Below, one piece after another: positions 12,176-23,284 of a stretch of 64,000 nucleotides of DNA (position 1 is its first letter; the number at the start of each line of letters is the position of its first letter). The stretch comes from Clarkia xantiana subsp. parviflora. Lineage: Eukaryota > Streptophyta > Magnoliopsida > Myrtales > Onagraceae. The stretch spans positions 13,385,066 through 13,449,065 of the forward strand of contig JAPTYO010000059.1 in NCBI GenBank assembly GCA_036873135.1, in the 5' to 3' direction. The translations under genes were made by a program, and so were the position numbers. The notes under the pieces were generated by a model. That model did no database searches. It worked only from the letters and a program-made list of their open reading frames with translations, and was not told the origin of the DNA.

Positions 12176-13549
12176 TTTTCCGAAACTAAAACTATGCTAC
12201 AAGGTTACACGTACTATATTGGATGCATGCGTTGTCGTTCGATTTATCAAGCACGTAAGGCAAATATGAAATTTCCAAATCTGCATATAATCTTGTTGCT
12301 ATTTTGGAATTGTTTCTGTACTGGCAAAAATATACATTTACAATGTAGTATTAAAATATATATAAGAGTTCTGGATCTGATACTTTCCTTTCTCAATTGT
12401 CCCAACTTGACAAAATATCTAATTAACATGCAACGTGATAGTTACCAATGTTTAACATTATTGTATTAATTAAATCTTATTTCTATAATTTATTTTATAT
12501 ATATGGTCCGACATTTAGCTCAACTATTGAATATAGTTTGCTAGCTTCATTAGCAAATTAGTGATATTTAGACGGAATAATTCATATGTCCAGCATGTAA
12601 TGAAAAAAATAAGCAGAAATGATAAAATATATTTGCTATATAAAATATCTCATGAGTATATATAGTTTGCTAACTACGTAAACAAATCCATCTAATTTAA
12701 ACATAACTATTCCAGCGTTTTTCTCAATATGTGTTGGGTTTATAATTGATTTCGTTCAAAATAGACAAATTTGCTAACAGAGCTAACAAATTGTATACTC
12801 GAGATATCTCACTTAGCAAAATGTTCGAACACATTCGAGTTAGCAATTTGATCATTATTCAAAAAAAAAAAAAAAAAACAAATAGTTGTTATTTGTACCA
12901 AATGTTTTCTAAACCGCACCGAATATGAACATGCAAGGCGGTCGGATTTCGATAAGACCATAATTGTTTAACCCGATTGACCTGTTTCACCAAAAAAAAA
13001 CATGGCATTCCAATTTTAAATATTCATTTCTAAACCGTCATGTCCAATTTAGTTTTTTTTTTGTCATTTAAATATATGAACCGATATCAATTTATCCAGT
13101 CGATTCTAGTCTCACTCATTGAACTGGATTCAATGTGCAATATAATATTTTACTTAAATGGACAACTAACGTGATCGGTTCATGATCCGACCCGACCCGA
13201 TCATTAGTATGATTCGGTTTCAAAAATTGATTGCACCCATTTTTTAAATAACAAAACATGAATTAAGTTGTGATGCTAGCTATTAATAATTTGTCAATGA
13301 AAAATATCCAAACAAAATGAGTACTTATTATAGCGGTCCCATGCAAAACCCAAAACCCAGTTTTGCGGTCAAGAAAGAATCTGTCTCTCTCCTTAAAACT
13401 GCAACTCTCCGGACACCCTTCCTCCAACAGCTCCTGTCCCATTAACCAACGACTAAAAATCCGATCTTCATCACCATTACTTACCCAGATGAGTTAAACC
13501 ACTGTATCATCACTTATTTCCCAAGTTTGAATCTTTTCCCTTAAATCTT
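12176..13549. other. Intergenic and upstream region of the GRF gene
   Basis: AT-rich, with a poly-A run near 12861-12878. From about 13375 the sequence becomes CT-rich, as in a plant 5' leader, up to the GRF start codon at 13550. Short frames between 12190 and 12930 look random. Confidence 0.45.
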
Positions 13550-16500
13550 ATGGATTTTGGGTCAATCTGTGTTGACGGCTCTGTCGCTGCTACTTCGTCT
13601 TCTTCCTCTCTCGATCCCGAAGCAAAACAGAGACTGTACGGTCCCGGAATCTTCAAAACACACAGATCCTCTGTTTCCGACGAGGAATGGCGAAGCTCGA
13701 AACTGGCCAAAACCGACGATTTCTCTGTCTCCAAGTTAATGCAGAGTGGTACAGTCGCTAATTCCATGATCAGATCCAGTAACAGCAGCAGTAGCATCTT
13801 CTCTGCTGCAGATCGCCATGAACAGCAGATGCTCTGTTTTTCATCTCCCAAAACAGAGTCTACATTGCCGTATTATAACTATACTGCTTCTTCTGCGTCA
13901 ATGCCGTGCAGCAACTATTCAGGTACTTAGTTGCAGAGTGGTTAAAGTGAAGCTTCGTTTTTTTCATCTTTGGGTAGGTATAGTAAATGTTGAAGCAGGT
14001 GCTTTAATGGCGGATGTTTTTGGGAATATAGACCATTTTTTACTAGACCAGGGTTCATTGATTGAGGGAAACGTGAAAAAAATTAATTGGGTCTAGTCAG
14101 TTGTCAATTGAATGAAAGTTGAGAAATTTCAACTATGATTGTGGGTTGAAATAGAATAGATTACATTTAAACCTTAAAAGACCCTATTCCTTTTTTTCCT
14201 TAGGTTTAGGAAACTATACTCAAGCATTAGTCTTTACTAATTCTATAAACTAATTTCTAATTCAATGTAAAAGGAGACATAATTAGAAAGGTTCCATGTT
14301 AGCTTGTATGTTTCTTGAAATGCACCAAAAAGAAAATTATCAATTTTTAGGTTTTTTTTTCTTCTGAATTTGACCACACTATATAGCCAATAAAGTCAAG
14401 CTTTAAATTTGGCTTTTGTGAAATTATTTGCTTGACCTTTGTAATATTATTAGTGTAAAAGAGTCTAAACTAAAGTCAATGTTGTGAATGATAATAGGGT
14501 CAAGCAAATAATTTCACAAAAGCCAAATTTAAAGTTCCACATTTTAAATATTTCATGATTTCAGAATCTCATCTTTCAGATTGTTTGATTTTCACCATTT
14601 TCTCGTATAATCGATGAAACAAAAGCATGTTTTTAGATTAAAGTAAACCTAAATCATGAAACAACTAAAATCAGCAGAAAAAAAGTAAAAAAATTGATGG
14701 TTTGGATACTAAATATCAACATTTTATTCAGTACAGGACTAATAATTACTATTATGTGGACATTTTTTGATGCAGGGTTCAATTTAGGGAGCTTGAATCT
14801 TCAAGGAGGAGGGAGTTGCAGAGGAGTATCTGGGTTTACACCATCACAATGGATGGAGCTTGAGCAGCAAGCTCTGATCTACAAATACATCAATGCCAAT
14901 ATCCCAGTTCCTTCTAATCTCCTCATCCCCATCAAGAAAGCCTTTGAATCTGCAGGATTCTCTTTCTACCATGGCTCCAGACCTAACAACAATTCTTGTA
15001 AGCTTGCATCTCCAAATTTAATCAAAATGATGAAGGCTTTTGAAAAAATCTAATTTTTTGTGCTAAAAATCTAATTTTTTAAGCTAAAAAACTAATTTTT
15101 AGGCTTAAAGTCTAGTTTTTTTTGCTAAAAATCTAATTTTTTGATGAATTATTAAATCTGTGCAGTGGGGTGGGGTGGTTTCCATCTGGGATTTTCCGGC
15201 GGCAGTGATCCGGAGCCGGGGAGGTGCCGGCGAACAGACGGCAAGAAATGGCGGTGCTCGAAGGACGCAATGCCGGAGCAGAAGTACTGTGAGCGGCACA
15301 TGAACAGAGGCCGTCATCGTTCAAGAAAGCCTGTGGAAGGTCAATCGGCCAATTCCGTCTCTGGGACCACCGCCGCCGCCAAGGAGGGCCGCACCAATCG
15401 GCCAATTCCGGCGGCAGGTGGTGGTTTGTTAACCACCGGTTACCAGATTCAGCCTGGTGTTCTTAGTCTTTCAGCAGATAACACCACCGTCAACAGGTAC
15501 GGAAAGTATTTTACTTGATGTTATACCATAACCATACTAGATTTGGTGAAGTATCCAGCATTTTGCACCAATTTTGATTCTAACTAATATTGTTTATGTA
15601 TTTAAAAAATAATAAGAAATTTATAAATTTATTTAAAAAATCATATAAAAGATGTAGAATAATTTTATGTAGAAATTTTTTAATGATTAAAAATATCATG
15701 AAATAGTATATTATTCTTGGGATAAAAAAAACCAAATCTTTAAAGTTTTATTTTTATCAAAAAAATTATATAAAATTTATGTATAACTTTTTTATTAAAA
15801 TGCTTATTTATTTTTAGTACTTTTTAGAATAAAATACTCATAAAACTTAAATAGTAACTTAGTATTTCTTATATTATAAAATTGATTTCGCAATTTCGAA
15901 TCGTTGGCAACATTAATATTAAAACTCTCCTTAAGGTGGCGTCTTCAACAAAATTAAAACTCGGTTCGCCGCTGGAAACACAACTCACTAAATTATAACT
16001 TATCACTTACTAACTACATAGTTTTTTAGTCATTATAAACTTTATAAAATTGTAATATATGAAAATTAATTAGTAACCTATAAATATAATTTATCCTAGT
16101 AAAAACATAACACTTGTTAACCAAACCTTCAAGGGAAGAAGAGAACTTCATAATCCAATTCATGAAAATCTTCACTAATATAAGTTTATAAAGTTCAATT
16201 CCTCTCTTAACTATAATTCATGGCTTTGTAACTGCAGGTTCTTCATCTCAACAGACAACCCACAAAATACAACTACATTCTCAAACAACATCAAATCAAA
16301 AGACAACCCTTTCTTGATGATGAACTACGACAATGAATCTTCGACATGTCGGTTCGGATCCGACAACAACTCTGACACTTTCTTCGGTAACCTAGGCACT
16401 CTCAAGGAACTCACCGATAAAGAAACCGGTCATCGTTACGATTGGGCCCCACCGCAAAGCCACGTCAGCAATGCGGAGAAGTTCGCTTTCTTGCCGTTGA

Positions 16501-16760
16501 ATCTCGGAATGGTGAGTCTTGAAGAAAACCGAGCCATCTCTGTGGGGGGCCCGCTCGGGGAAGTGTTGCAGAATGCGAATAGTAGCACTAGCAGTTCGAC
16601 GAACGACGGTAAGAACTCGTCGGGGCTTAACTTGATGATGGACGGTTGGGAGAAGAGTTCGCCAGCTGGATCATATTCGTCTCCAACGGCGGTTTTGCAG
16701 AAATCTGGGTTTGAATCGGTTTCGAACAGCAGTGCAGGGAGTAGTCCTCGTGCTGCATGA
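13550..16760 (+). CDS. GRF: Growth-regulating factor transcription factor (GRF1/GRF2 type)
   Basis: Plant-specific nuclear transcription factor that acts with GIF coactivators to promote cell proliferation in leaves and other organs. Four exons fit: 13550-13922, 14776-14997, 15166-15496 and 16238-16760, with GT-AG junctions and frame kept, giving 482 residues. The QLQ domain (about 144-181, [12 protein letters not shown]...) is the GIF-binding part. The WRC domain (about 212-256) has C219-x9-C229-x10-C240-x2-H243 and a basic stretch for DNA binding. [11 protein letters not shown] near the N-terminus, [10 protein letters not shown] and the [14 protein letters not shown] tail are features of the GRF1/GRF2 subgroup. 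The exon 3 WRC coding sequence carries a miR396 site. Exon 1 starts at the first ATG after a CT-rich leader. Intron 1 contains a perfect inverted repeat. The family call is secure; the exact paralogue number is not. Confidence 0.95.
14401..14534. repeat. Perfect 37-bp inverted repeat in GRF intron 1
   Basis: 14401-14437 (CTTTAAATTTGGCTTTTGTG...) is the exact reverse complement of 14498-14534, with a 60-bp loop. It would form a strong hairpin in the GRF pre-mRNA. No target duplication was seen, so it may be a local inverted duplication or a small foldback element. Confidence 0.85.
15318..15338 (+). promoter_or_regulatory. miR396 target site in GRF exon 3
   Basis: The 21-nt segment beginning CGTTCAAGAAAGCC and ending TGTGGAA encodes the end of the WRC domain (RSRKPVE). 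It is the conserved complement of miR396 known in most plant GRF mRNAs, and it predicts post-transcriptional repression of this gene. Confidence 0.92.
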
Positions 16761-17301
16761 ACGAATCTAGGGTTTTGTTTAAGTGTAGTTAGTTGGTTGA
16801 TCGTGTTTGGCTAATTGATGTTTACCATGTTAAGACTTGAGGCATGTTTGTAATGTGTTTGTACGACTAAATTGATCCGTGGTTTTGTTTTGTAGAAAAG
16901 GAGCGGGCTAGTATTCATGACTACTTAGTGCTAAACTCGGGCTAGTATTCACGACTACTTAGTGCTAAACTGTAGGGTTAGTAGTGATAATAATTTAATT
17001 GAGTATTGATTTTATTGATTTAATCATGCTATGTATTGATTTTATTAATTTAATAATTGCCATATTAGATGTATCTGTGATGTTTTTTTTTAAGTTGAAA
17101 AACTGGTAAATCAATTTTCGTTTTATAAGAATTCAAGTTTAAACATCCTGTTAACCAAAAAAAAAAAAAAGTTTAAACATCCTTAAAAGTTCATAAAGAG
17201 AATTTTAATTTTAATACTCATTATCTGAATTATGGAAGCGCTATATAAAAATGGTTTGATATGGAATTAGTGATATATTACATTGTATATATTTATTATT
17301 A
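16761..17301 (+). other. GRF 3' region with a 34-bp tandem duplication
   Basis: Downstream of the stop codon, GGGCTAGTATTCATGACTAC and the rest of a 34-bp unit (from about 16905) are repeated directly with one change (from about 16939). An oligo-A run follows at about 17157-17170. Probably the 3' untranslated region, then spacer DNA; no gene. Confidence 0.5.
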
Positions 17302-17810
17302 GGGTTAAAGGTACTTTTCATACCACATGTTTGGCCGAATGTTGCTTTTACTACCGGATGTTTAGTTTTGTATACTTTTAGTACAAAACGTTTGAAAAAA
17401 TATTGTTTTTGCTACTTCCGTTAGTTGACCATTAGTTTTTTCCGTTAATGACATGTGCAAGTCACGTGACCGACCCTAAACTTTCGATTTTGTTCAATTT
17501 AGTCCCCCAAATACTTATAACTTTTAATTTGTTTAATTTAGTCCCAAAACTTCAAAATCAATTCCAATTAAATCATCGAACCCAATTGACCTAGCCGGAC
17601 CTAGCCTAGGGTTAGGTCCGAACCCGACGACCCCAACCCAGGTTCGGACCTAGCCCTAAGCTAGATCTGCTAGGTCAATTGGGACCTAGCCCAAATTCGA
17701 CCCAATTAAACTATCATCTTTACCGCTTTGACTATGGTTAAGCATATTAACTATCATCTTTACCCCCTTTGACTAGCCATATTAAACTATCATTTTTTTA
17801 AACTAATGAT
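17302..17810. mobile_element. Truncated Mutator-like MITE arm
   Basis: Begins GGGTTAAAGGTACTTTTCAT and stays closely similar, for about 250 bp, to the left arm of the complete element at 20555-21163. A smaller inverted repeat (CCAATTGACCTAGC... / ...GCTAGGTCAATTGG, about 17580-17690) follows. No matching right arm ending in CCTTTAACCC was found, so this copy is truncated or rearranged. Confidence 0.6.
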
Positions 17811-18613
17811 TGGTTCCAAAGAAGTATACTAATGACGTTAAGGTTTTTCCAGGATCAGATCCAAAGGGTGGATTGGAGATGAGATTATGAGAGAAAACGT
17901 CGCCGATCGAACAACAGAGAGTTTAAGGTCTTGAACAACAATTTCGAGAAGATGGTCGGGCTAAGTGCACTATCCGACTTCCCTGCCCTGAAACACGTTT
18001 GTCAATTCAATCATATTGTGTATTACTTAATTAGTATAAATAATCGAGGGAAAATCAATAATAAACTTTAGATTTTAGTGAATAATAAAATTCATTTAAG
18101 CTCATTTAAGCGTTAAATCAATTTTTATTAAATCAATTTTGTTGTTATTATGCTATAAAATTGCTGAAAAGTGTATAAACACGTTTTTATAGGTCAAACC
18201 GGTCATGATGGTTAAAACCCATCATGAGAACCGTATCCAGTCTATAGATGAAATATTGCGACTAGCTGAGTCTCCTTCAGCCAAAATAAGAAAACATTCA
18301 TTTGACATCTTTTATTTCAAAATGGCTAATAAAGAAACATTCGAAATCGTTTATTTCAAGAACGCGTGTATATATGAAAATGTGGAAGTGTGCGTAACCC
18401 AAATTTATAGATACAATCTACCAAACTAGGGCTTTAAACACCACCATTTTTCTTTGTTTGAAGCTAAACAAAGACAAAACAGTTACTAAACAACTGCCAT
18501 GTTCATAATCAAGAATAGCTCCGTATTGCATATAATAAATATGAAAATAACTGATACATACCTAAAGAAAAAGTAAACTAAAACAAAATCATAATAATGG
18601 AATTTATTTACAA
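17811..18613. other. Intergenic, no gene seen
   Basis: No family was recognised. A 74-codon plus-strand frame at 18205-18429 has no recognisable domain and lies 3' of the minus-strand snoRNA candidates, so it is not called as a gene. Confidence 0.4.
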
Positions 18614-18698
18614 GTGCTCATATTCTATGGGTGTATAGGTGTCTGTCATGCCACGGCAATGGCTTTCAGAACGAGGAATTTTTTATAATCACAGCACC
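18614..18698 (-). ncRNA. Candidate C/D box snoRNA, distal copy
   Basis: Read on the minus strand, this about 85-nt unit starts with GTGCT and ends with AGCAC, which can pair as a terminal stem. GTGATTA follows (box C, one change from RUGAUGA), then AAATTCCTCGTT directly before a perfect CTGA (box D'), a C'-like ATGACAG and a weak D box (ATGA). The stretch before D' is complementary to a conserved 18S rRNA segment (AACGAGGAATT, recalled from memory), which suggests a 2'-O-methylation guide. A near-identical copy lies about 100 bp upstream. The boxes are imperfect, so this remains a candidate. Confidence 0.55.
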
Positions 18699-18799
18699 AA
18701 CAAATTCAAAAACAACATCAAAATCATGTATTTCTAGTTTTGCAAATCAAAAACAGATAGTTTCTACAAAGATCTGTAGATCAAACTAGTTAAAAATGA

Positions 18800-18887
18800 C
18801 GTGCTCATATTCTATGGGTGTATAGATGAGTCTTTCATGCCATGGCGATAGCATTCAGTACGAGGAATTTTGTATAATCACCGCACG
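18800..18887 (-). ncRNA. Candidate C/D box snoRNA, proximal copy
   Basis: Second member of the pair, nearer the promoter. It shares box C (GTGATTA), the AAAATTCCTCGT antisense element, D' (CTGA), C'-like ATGAAAG and a 3' block CTATACACCCATAGAATATG identical in both copies. The ends CGTGC and GCACG pair perfectly, and they differ from the distal copy's ends in a compensating way, which supports a real RNA stem. Plant snoRNAs are often transcribed as such polycistronic precursors. Confidence 0.55.
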
Positions 18888-19052
18888 CCTTAAATCAATT
18901 TCAGCAAAGAAAAAAAAAAGGCAATTGGAGAAGAACAATTACTAAATCTAGCCACAAAGTAGAAAAATTAGATTTGCTACATACCATATAATCAAAGGAA
19001 GACGGAATTTGATGAAGCTAAGCAAACCTAGAGAAGATCCAATCAACCAATC

Positions 19053-19205
19053 AAAACCCTAACCTATTTTGCGCCGCTAATGAATGAAGATGCAGAGAGC
19101 TTCACTATATATAGTGATGAAGCAGATCGAACTTCAAAACCCTAAACCTAGCAAGCGGCGATTTTGAAACTCAGTATTTGGGCTTGATATTGGCCCGGCC
19201 CAATT
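19053..19205 (-). promoter_or_regulatory. Telo-box/site II promoter of the snoRNA candidates
   Basis: Read on the minus strand in order: site II TGGGCC (about 19202-19197), telo-box AGGTTTAGGGTTT (19149-19137), a TATA-like CTATATATAG (19113-19104) and a second GGTTAGGGTTTT (19064-19053). Site II plus telo-box is the known promoter signature of plant ribosomal-protein and snoRNA genes. No protein frame begins downstream on this strand; the snoRNA-like units do. Confidence 0.6.
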
Positions 19206-19359
19206 TAGAGTGACCCAAATAATTTTTTTATTTTGTTATCTGAATGAAGTTTTTTTTTTTGAATACTTTGTTAATTGAGGCTGTTATACTTATATATGTG
19301 TGAATGTGAATTGTTAGCTTTCTTAATATATTTGTTTGATTTGGACGTAATGTTTAGTA

Positions 19360-19801
19360 GGTGTAAATGATGGAGTCGAGCCGAATATTTGGCAAACTTG
19401 TCTCGACTCACTTTACTCGAACACATATTTGAGTTCGAGTTCGAACTCGACCGAGCTTAAATTTTTTAAGCTCGAACTCGACTTGATTTGATACTTGAAG
19501 ATTTCGAGCTCCGTTTGATAAGTTTAACATTTAATTAAATAATAAATGGTGCAATTTAGTTCGAGCTCGACTCGAGCTCGAATTCGACTTGAATATACGT
19601 GTATTTAATGTTATGTAAAGCTCGAATAAACTTGAGCTTGAACTCGACTCGAATAGGCTCGCGAGCCTCTCGAATCGAGTACCATTGAACTCATACTCGA
19701 CTCAATTTTAGAAAAGCTCGACTCGACTCGAAATTTACCGATTTGAATTCGAATACCAATATCGAGTAGCTCATGAGTAGTTTGACTCGTTTACACACCC
19801 A
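19360..19801. repeat. TCGAG-rich hAT-like element
   Basis: The ends read GTAGGTGTAAATGATGGAG on the left and GACTCGTTTACACACCC on the right, so the termini are imperfectly inverted. The interior is packed with CTCGA/TCGAG words as in the 0.6-1.4 kb repeat. No coding capacity; the target duplication is uncertain. Confidence 0.55.
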
Positions 19802-20506
19802 TAATGGTCAATGTCTAGAATGTGATGAATAAAATTGTGTTATTATTTTATGTTAGGTTTGGAGAAATAAGCAAATTTTTAATTAATGTCAAGCTAGTCA
19901 AACAAATTGTTAACTATTTTATTTATTAAGTCCAAATTCGACAAATGTATATTATTGGAGCTATATATTATTTGAGCTAACAATTTGTATACGTGGAAGC
20001 TTAAGCTAGCCAGCTATTAACTAACTTGACTTGTCTGACTATTATGAACAAACAATTTGATAATAATAACCCAAATCAAATAAGGGGAATATTATTCAAC
20101 AAGGGCTCTAGATAATGTAATTATTTATATTATTCATAATTAATATAAAAAAAAGAATTACATAGGCATCGGGCACGCCACTTTCGGCCTCTCACTGTCG
20201 TCGACTTTCATAGACGTAGATAGAATGAGATGGCTAGTAATTTTCAGCATGGAGACAAACATGTGTAGACGCGTATTATTTTACTTTTATTATTATCAAA
20301 AACTAGTTGCGGACTAAGCAATGCATATGTCATGTTGAATTTAAGTGTGTGCCCTCTTTTTATTACTCATTCATAACTTTTTTAAATTGTTCATTATTAA
20401 GATGTAGGTAGCTAGCTATACACAACACAACATATGATAATTATGGGGGTAATTCTAGTACACTTTTAATTTTTAAAACCCATAAATCATAAAGTCATTT
20501 ATTTTT
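19802..20506. other. Intergenic, no gene seen
   Basis: AT-rich spacer without recognisable coding or RNA signals. Confidence 0.4.
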
Positions 20507-21350
20507 GGGTTAATTGTACTTTCGGTACCGCATGTTTTCATATCATATGTTTTTGGGTTAAAGGTACTTTTGATACCACATGTTTGACCGAATATGCCTT
20601 TTAGTACTGGATGTTTAGTTTTGTATACTTTTGGTACCAAACGTTTGAAAAAATGTTGCTTTTGGTACATCCGTTAGTTGGCCGTTAGTTTTGGCCGTTA
20701 AATGACATGTGCAAGTCACGTGATCGACTCTGAACTTTTAATTTTGTTCAGTTTAGTCCCTCAAATATATTCTTAACTTTTATTTTGTTTAACTTAGTCA
20801 TAATACTTCAAAATCGGACCCAATTAAACCAATCGAATTCAATTGACATAACCCCATTTGGGTCAAATTTACCCAATTGGAGATAGGTCCCAATTGAGTT
20901 CGATTTTGAAGCGTTAGGACTAAATTAAACAAAATAAAAGTTATGAATATATTTGAGGGACTAAATTGAACAAAATTAAAAGTTTAGAGTCGATCACGTG
21001 ACTTGCACATGCCATTTAACGGCCAAAACTAACGGCCAACCAACGGATGTACCAAAAGCCACATTTTTTTCAAACGTCTGGTACCAAAAGTATACAAAAC
21101 TAAACATCCAGTACTAAGAGCCACATTCGGTCAAACATGTGGTATGAAAAGTACCTTTAACCCTATGTTTTTTCGTTTACCAATTTGGTACCAACGGTTT
21201 CCATTTTGTACCGTTTCCGTACAACCGTTAGTGGTCCGTAAAAAATTATCGTTAAATGGCATGTGTCATGCACGTGAGCAACTAAAAACTTTCATTTTGT
21301 TCAATTTAGTCCCTCTATTACATCCCTAACTTTTATTTTGTTCAATTTAG
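20507..21350. mobile_element. Older MULE-like element interrupted by the 20.6-kb MITE
   Basis: 20507-20545 begins GGGTTAATTGTACTTTCGGT, a diverged form of the terminus of the nested MITE. The sequence resumes after the insertion with ACCAATTTGGTACC and later GCACGTGA...TTCAATTTAGTCCC blocks, in the same order as in the MITE arm. No right arm is present, so the host element is a one-sided relic. Confidence 0.55.
20555..21163. mobile_element. Mutator-like foldback MITE with 9-bp target duplication
   Basis: The left end is GGGTTAAAGGTACTTTTGAT and the right end, reverse complemented, GGGTTAAAGGTACTTTTCAT. The two arms stay near-identical for almost 290 bp, so the whole 609-bp element is close to one palindrome. 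TATGTTTTT directly flanks it on both sides (20546-20554 and 21164-21172), the 9-bp duplication made by Mutator-like transposases. The flanks rejoin into another element of related sequence (20507-20545 and 21173 to about 21350), so this is a nested insertion. The right end of the broken transposase copy at 47.5 kb carries the same type of terminus. Confidence 0.88.
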
Positions 21351-22247
21351 TCATAAAATTTCAAAACCAAACTCTTCACCCAAATTGACAAATTATCAGG
21401 AGCGGGGTTTGAACCCTTAATTAGGATGAGGCGCTGAACCATCACACCATTGTTACATGGTTATATATATATATATATTTTCTATAGATAGATGATGATC
21501 ATTTTTAGTTAGTTACGTGTGATCATAACGCGGTAATAGAGTATCTCTGCGAAAACTCAGTCAACCATTCCGAACTTGTCAGTGTTCTCTTGTACATAGC
21601 AATAACTTCACAATTTATTAGGCAGGAATTCGATATATTATTATTATATTAGATTTAGACTTGGTCCAAACCATGTATGATATAAGTTTCTTTTACGGTA
21701 TTAGAAACCTCTCATCAGAATAACATTTCTATAATTTAGATTAAATTTCATTTGTACGTGGTCAACCCATAAGTAATAAAACGTTGACTATGAATTTTAT
21801 TATATTCCCGGTGTCTCAGCAAAGATTAAACCATTAAAACATCTAAACTAAAAATGCGTTGAACATATACACTATATTACTCTGTTTTATACGTATAATA
21901 TTTGGTATAACATTTCAGATCATCATCTTTTAACTAGGGAGATCTATATGAGGGTTAATATACTATATAGTTTATACTTTTAACCTTAAAAGTATTATTA
22001 CTGATGATTTAGCCCCATAAAATATTACATTTATCACGTCTGATTTTTGTTATGTTATCTATTTGCTTATATTTTAATTAGTGTCCTCTTGAAAAAAAAA
22101 ATTATGTCTTCATTTCTGACAGTGATTGGAGATCTCATATCGAAACTCTATTAAACTTTGGAAAAAAAATAATATTAATGAACAACACTTTATTCTTTAT
22201 AATTTTATAATTCAGTAGTCACTCTAGCTAAAACACTATGCGGAAAA

Positions 22248-22282
<35 letters not shown>

Positions 22283-22353
22283 CTTGGTCCCGACTCCGGA
22301 TCTTCTAGCTAGTCATCAACTTCCTCGTCTTTTCCACAAATATTTTTAAGCCA
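21351..22353. other. Intergenic, no gene seen
   Basis: Contains a short pol III-box-like segment on the minus strand (about 21444-21401, GGTTCAGCG then GGGTTCAAACC) that recurs near 23.29 kb and 42.1 kb, and an AT dinucleotide run near 22253-22280. No coding signal. Confidence 0.4.
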
Positions 22354-22728
22354 GCATCCACAATGTATGGTTTTACATAAATTGTACTTTTTAAATCTGT
22401 CACGTAGACATTTATGTACACTTTAATTAATATGTAAAGTTAAGATACATGTAAATAAGATTTTCTCTACAATCGTATTACTTAAATATATTTTATTATT
22501 AAATTTTCCAACAACCACCGATAAAATATTAGCATTAATTATAAAATAAATTAATTTATACTTAAATATTAGTTACGTAATATACAATGCATTCCTTAAA
22601 TTTAAGGAATATGTTAGGTGAATCCCACTTTTAAGAAATGCTATGTAAAACCATTGTAACATATTTGTATACATTTTACGTAAAAAAATATGTAAAACAC
22701 ATGTTTAAGGAATAAGATTACGATGCTC
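22354..22728. mobile_element. Harbinger/Tourist-like MITE, copy 2 (degenerate)
   Basis: Starts GCATCCACAATG and ends CGATGCTC, with the same internal blocks (ACATTTATGTACACTTTAA, TTTTATTATTAAATTTTC) as the copies at 7.55, 37.16 and 38.6 kb. The ends are diverged and no target duplication is clear. Confidence 0.6.
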
Positions 22729-22942
22729 TAATATTCCAAAACACTACCTCATCGTCATTCAAACCCTGTTTTATTCCCCTGACTGTTATAACCTTTTGCC
22801 GTCAATAACAATGAAACCACGACGACTTGCTCTACTCTCTATATATATATATATACACTGATCTTCATCAACTCTCAAACATATATCTCACTCCCTATAC
22901 AAAAAAAAAAAAAAAAAATTATTCTTTTAGTTGGAAACAAGT

Positions 22943-23284
22943 ATGAATAAAGGAAACGTTAACATACCCTTCTCATGGGAAGCCGAACCAGGGATCTCAA
23001 AGAGGAAACTAGTAAAAAACGACGACGTACGGTCAAAAACCGAAACCCTAAAACTACCACCGCCACCGTGTCCTTTCCAACCAACGCCGACTAGGAGCTC
23101 CTCGAAGAAGGAACACGACCCCTTTATGGCAGCGTATCGCGAGTGCACTAAAGTCGGTGCGGGTCCCGGTAAGTCCGAGGAATCGAGGATGAGGAAGAAG
23201 AGTGTGTTTTCGCTTTCGTGTAAGCGATCGCAATCGTGTAGCGTAATCGATGGTAATATGGTGAGGATATCTCATTCCGAATGA
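22943..23284 (+). CDS. DUF688-like small protein
   Basis: Single-exon frame of 113 residues starting at the ATG at 22943. A longer frame reaching 22931 begins with TTG and is not a plausible start. Near the N-terminus, IPFSWEAEPGISK is the hallmark of plant DUF688-related proteins, which carry an (I/V)PF-x-WE-x-xPG-x-PK-type motif. A proline-rich stretch (LPPPPCPFQPTP) and a basic, serine-rich tail follow, with no membrane segment or catalytic motif. A TATA-like run (22841-22855) and poly-A leader DNA precede it. Function in this family is unknown; expression is likely since the frame is intact and isolated. Confidence 0.72.
   Translation: MNKGNVNIPFSWEAEPGISKRKLVKNDDVRSKTETLKLPPPPCPFQPTPTRSSSKKEHDPFMAAYRECTKVGAGPGKSEESRMRKKSVFSLSCKRSQSCSVIDGNMVRISHSE

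Noticed and set aside
15105..15405. Two minus-strand frames opposite the GRF WRC exon
   Set aside because: Antisense shadows of the GRF coding exon.
21388..21456. tRNA gene
   Set aside because: A/B-box-like words are present, but no cloverleaf or acceptor stem can be formed by eye; kept only as a repeat observation.
22931..22942. Upstream start of the DUF688-like frame
   Set aside because: The codon is TTG; the next in-frame ATG at 22943 is the realistic start.
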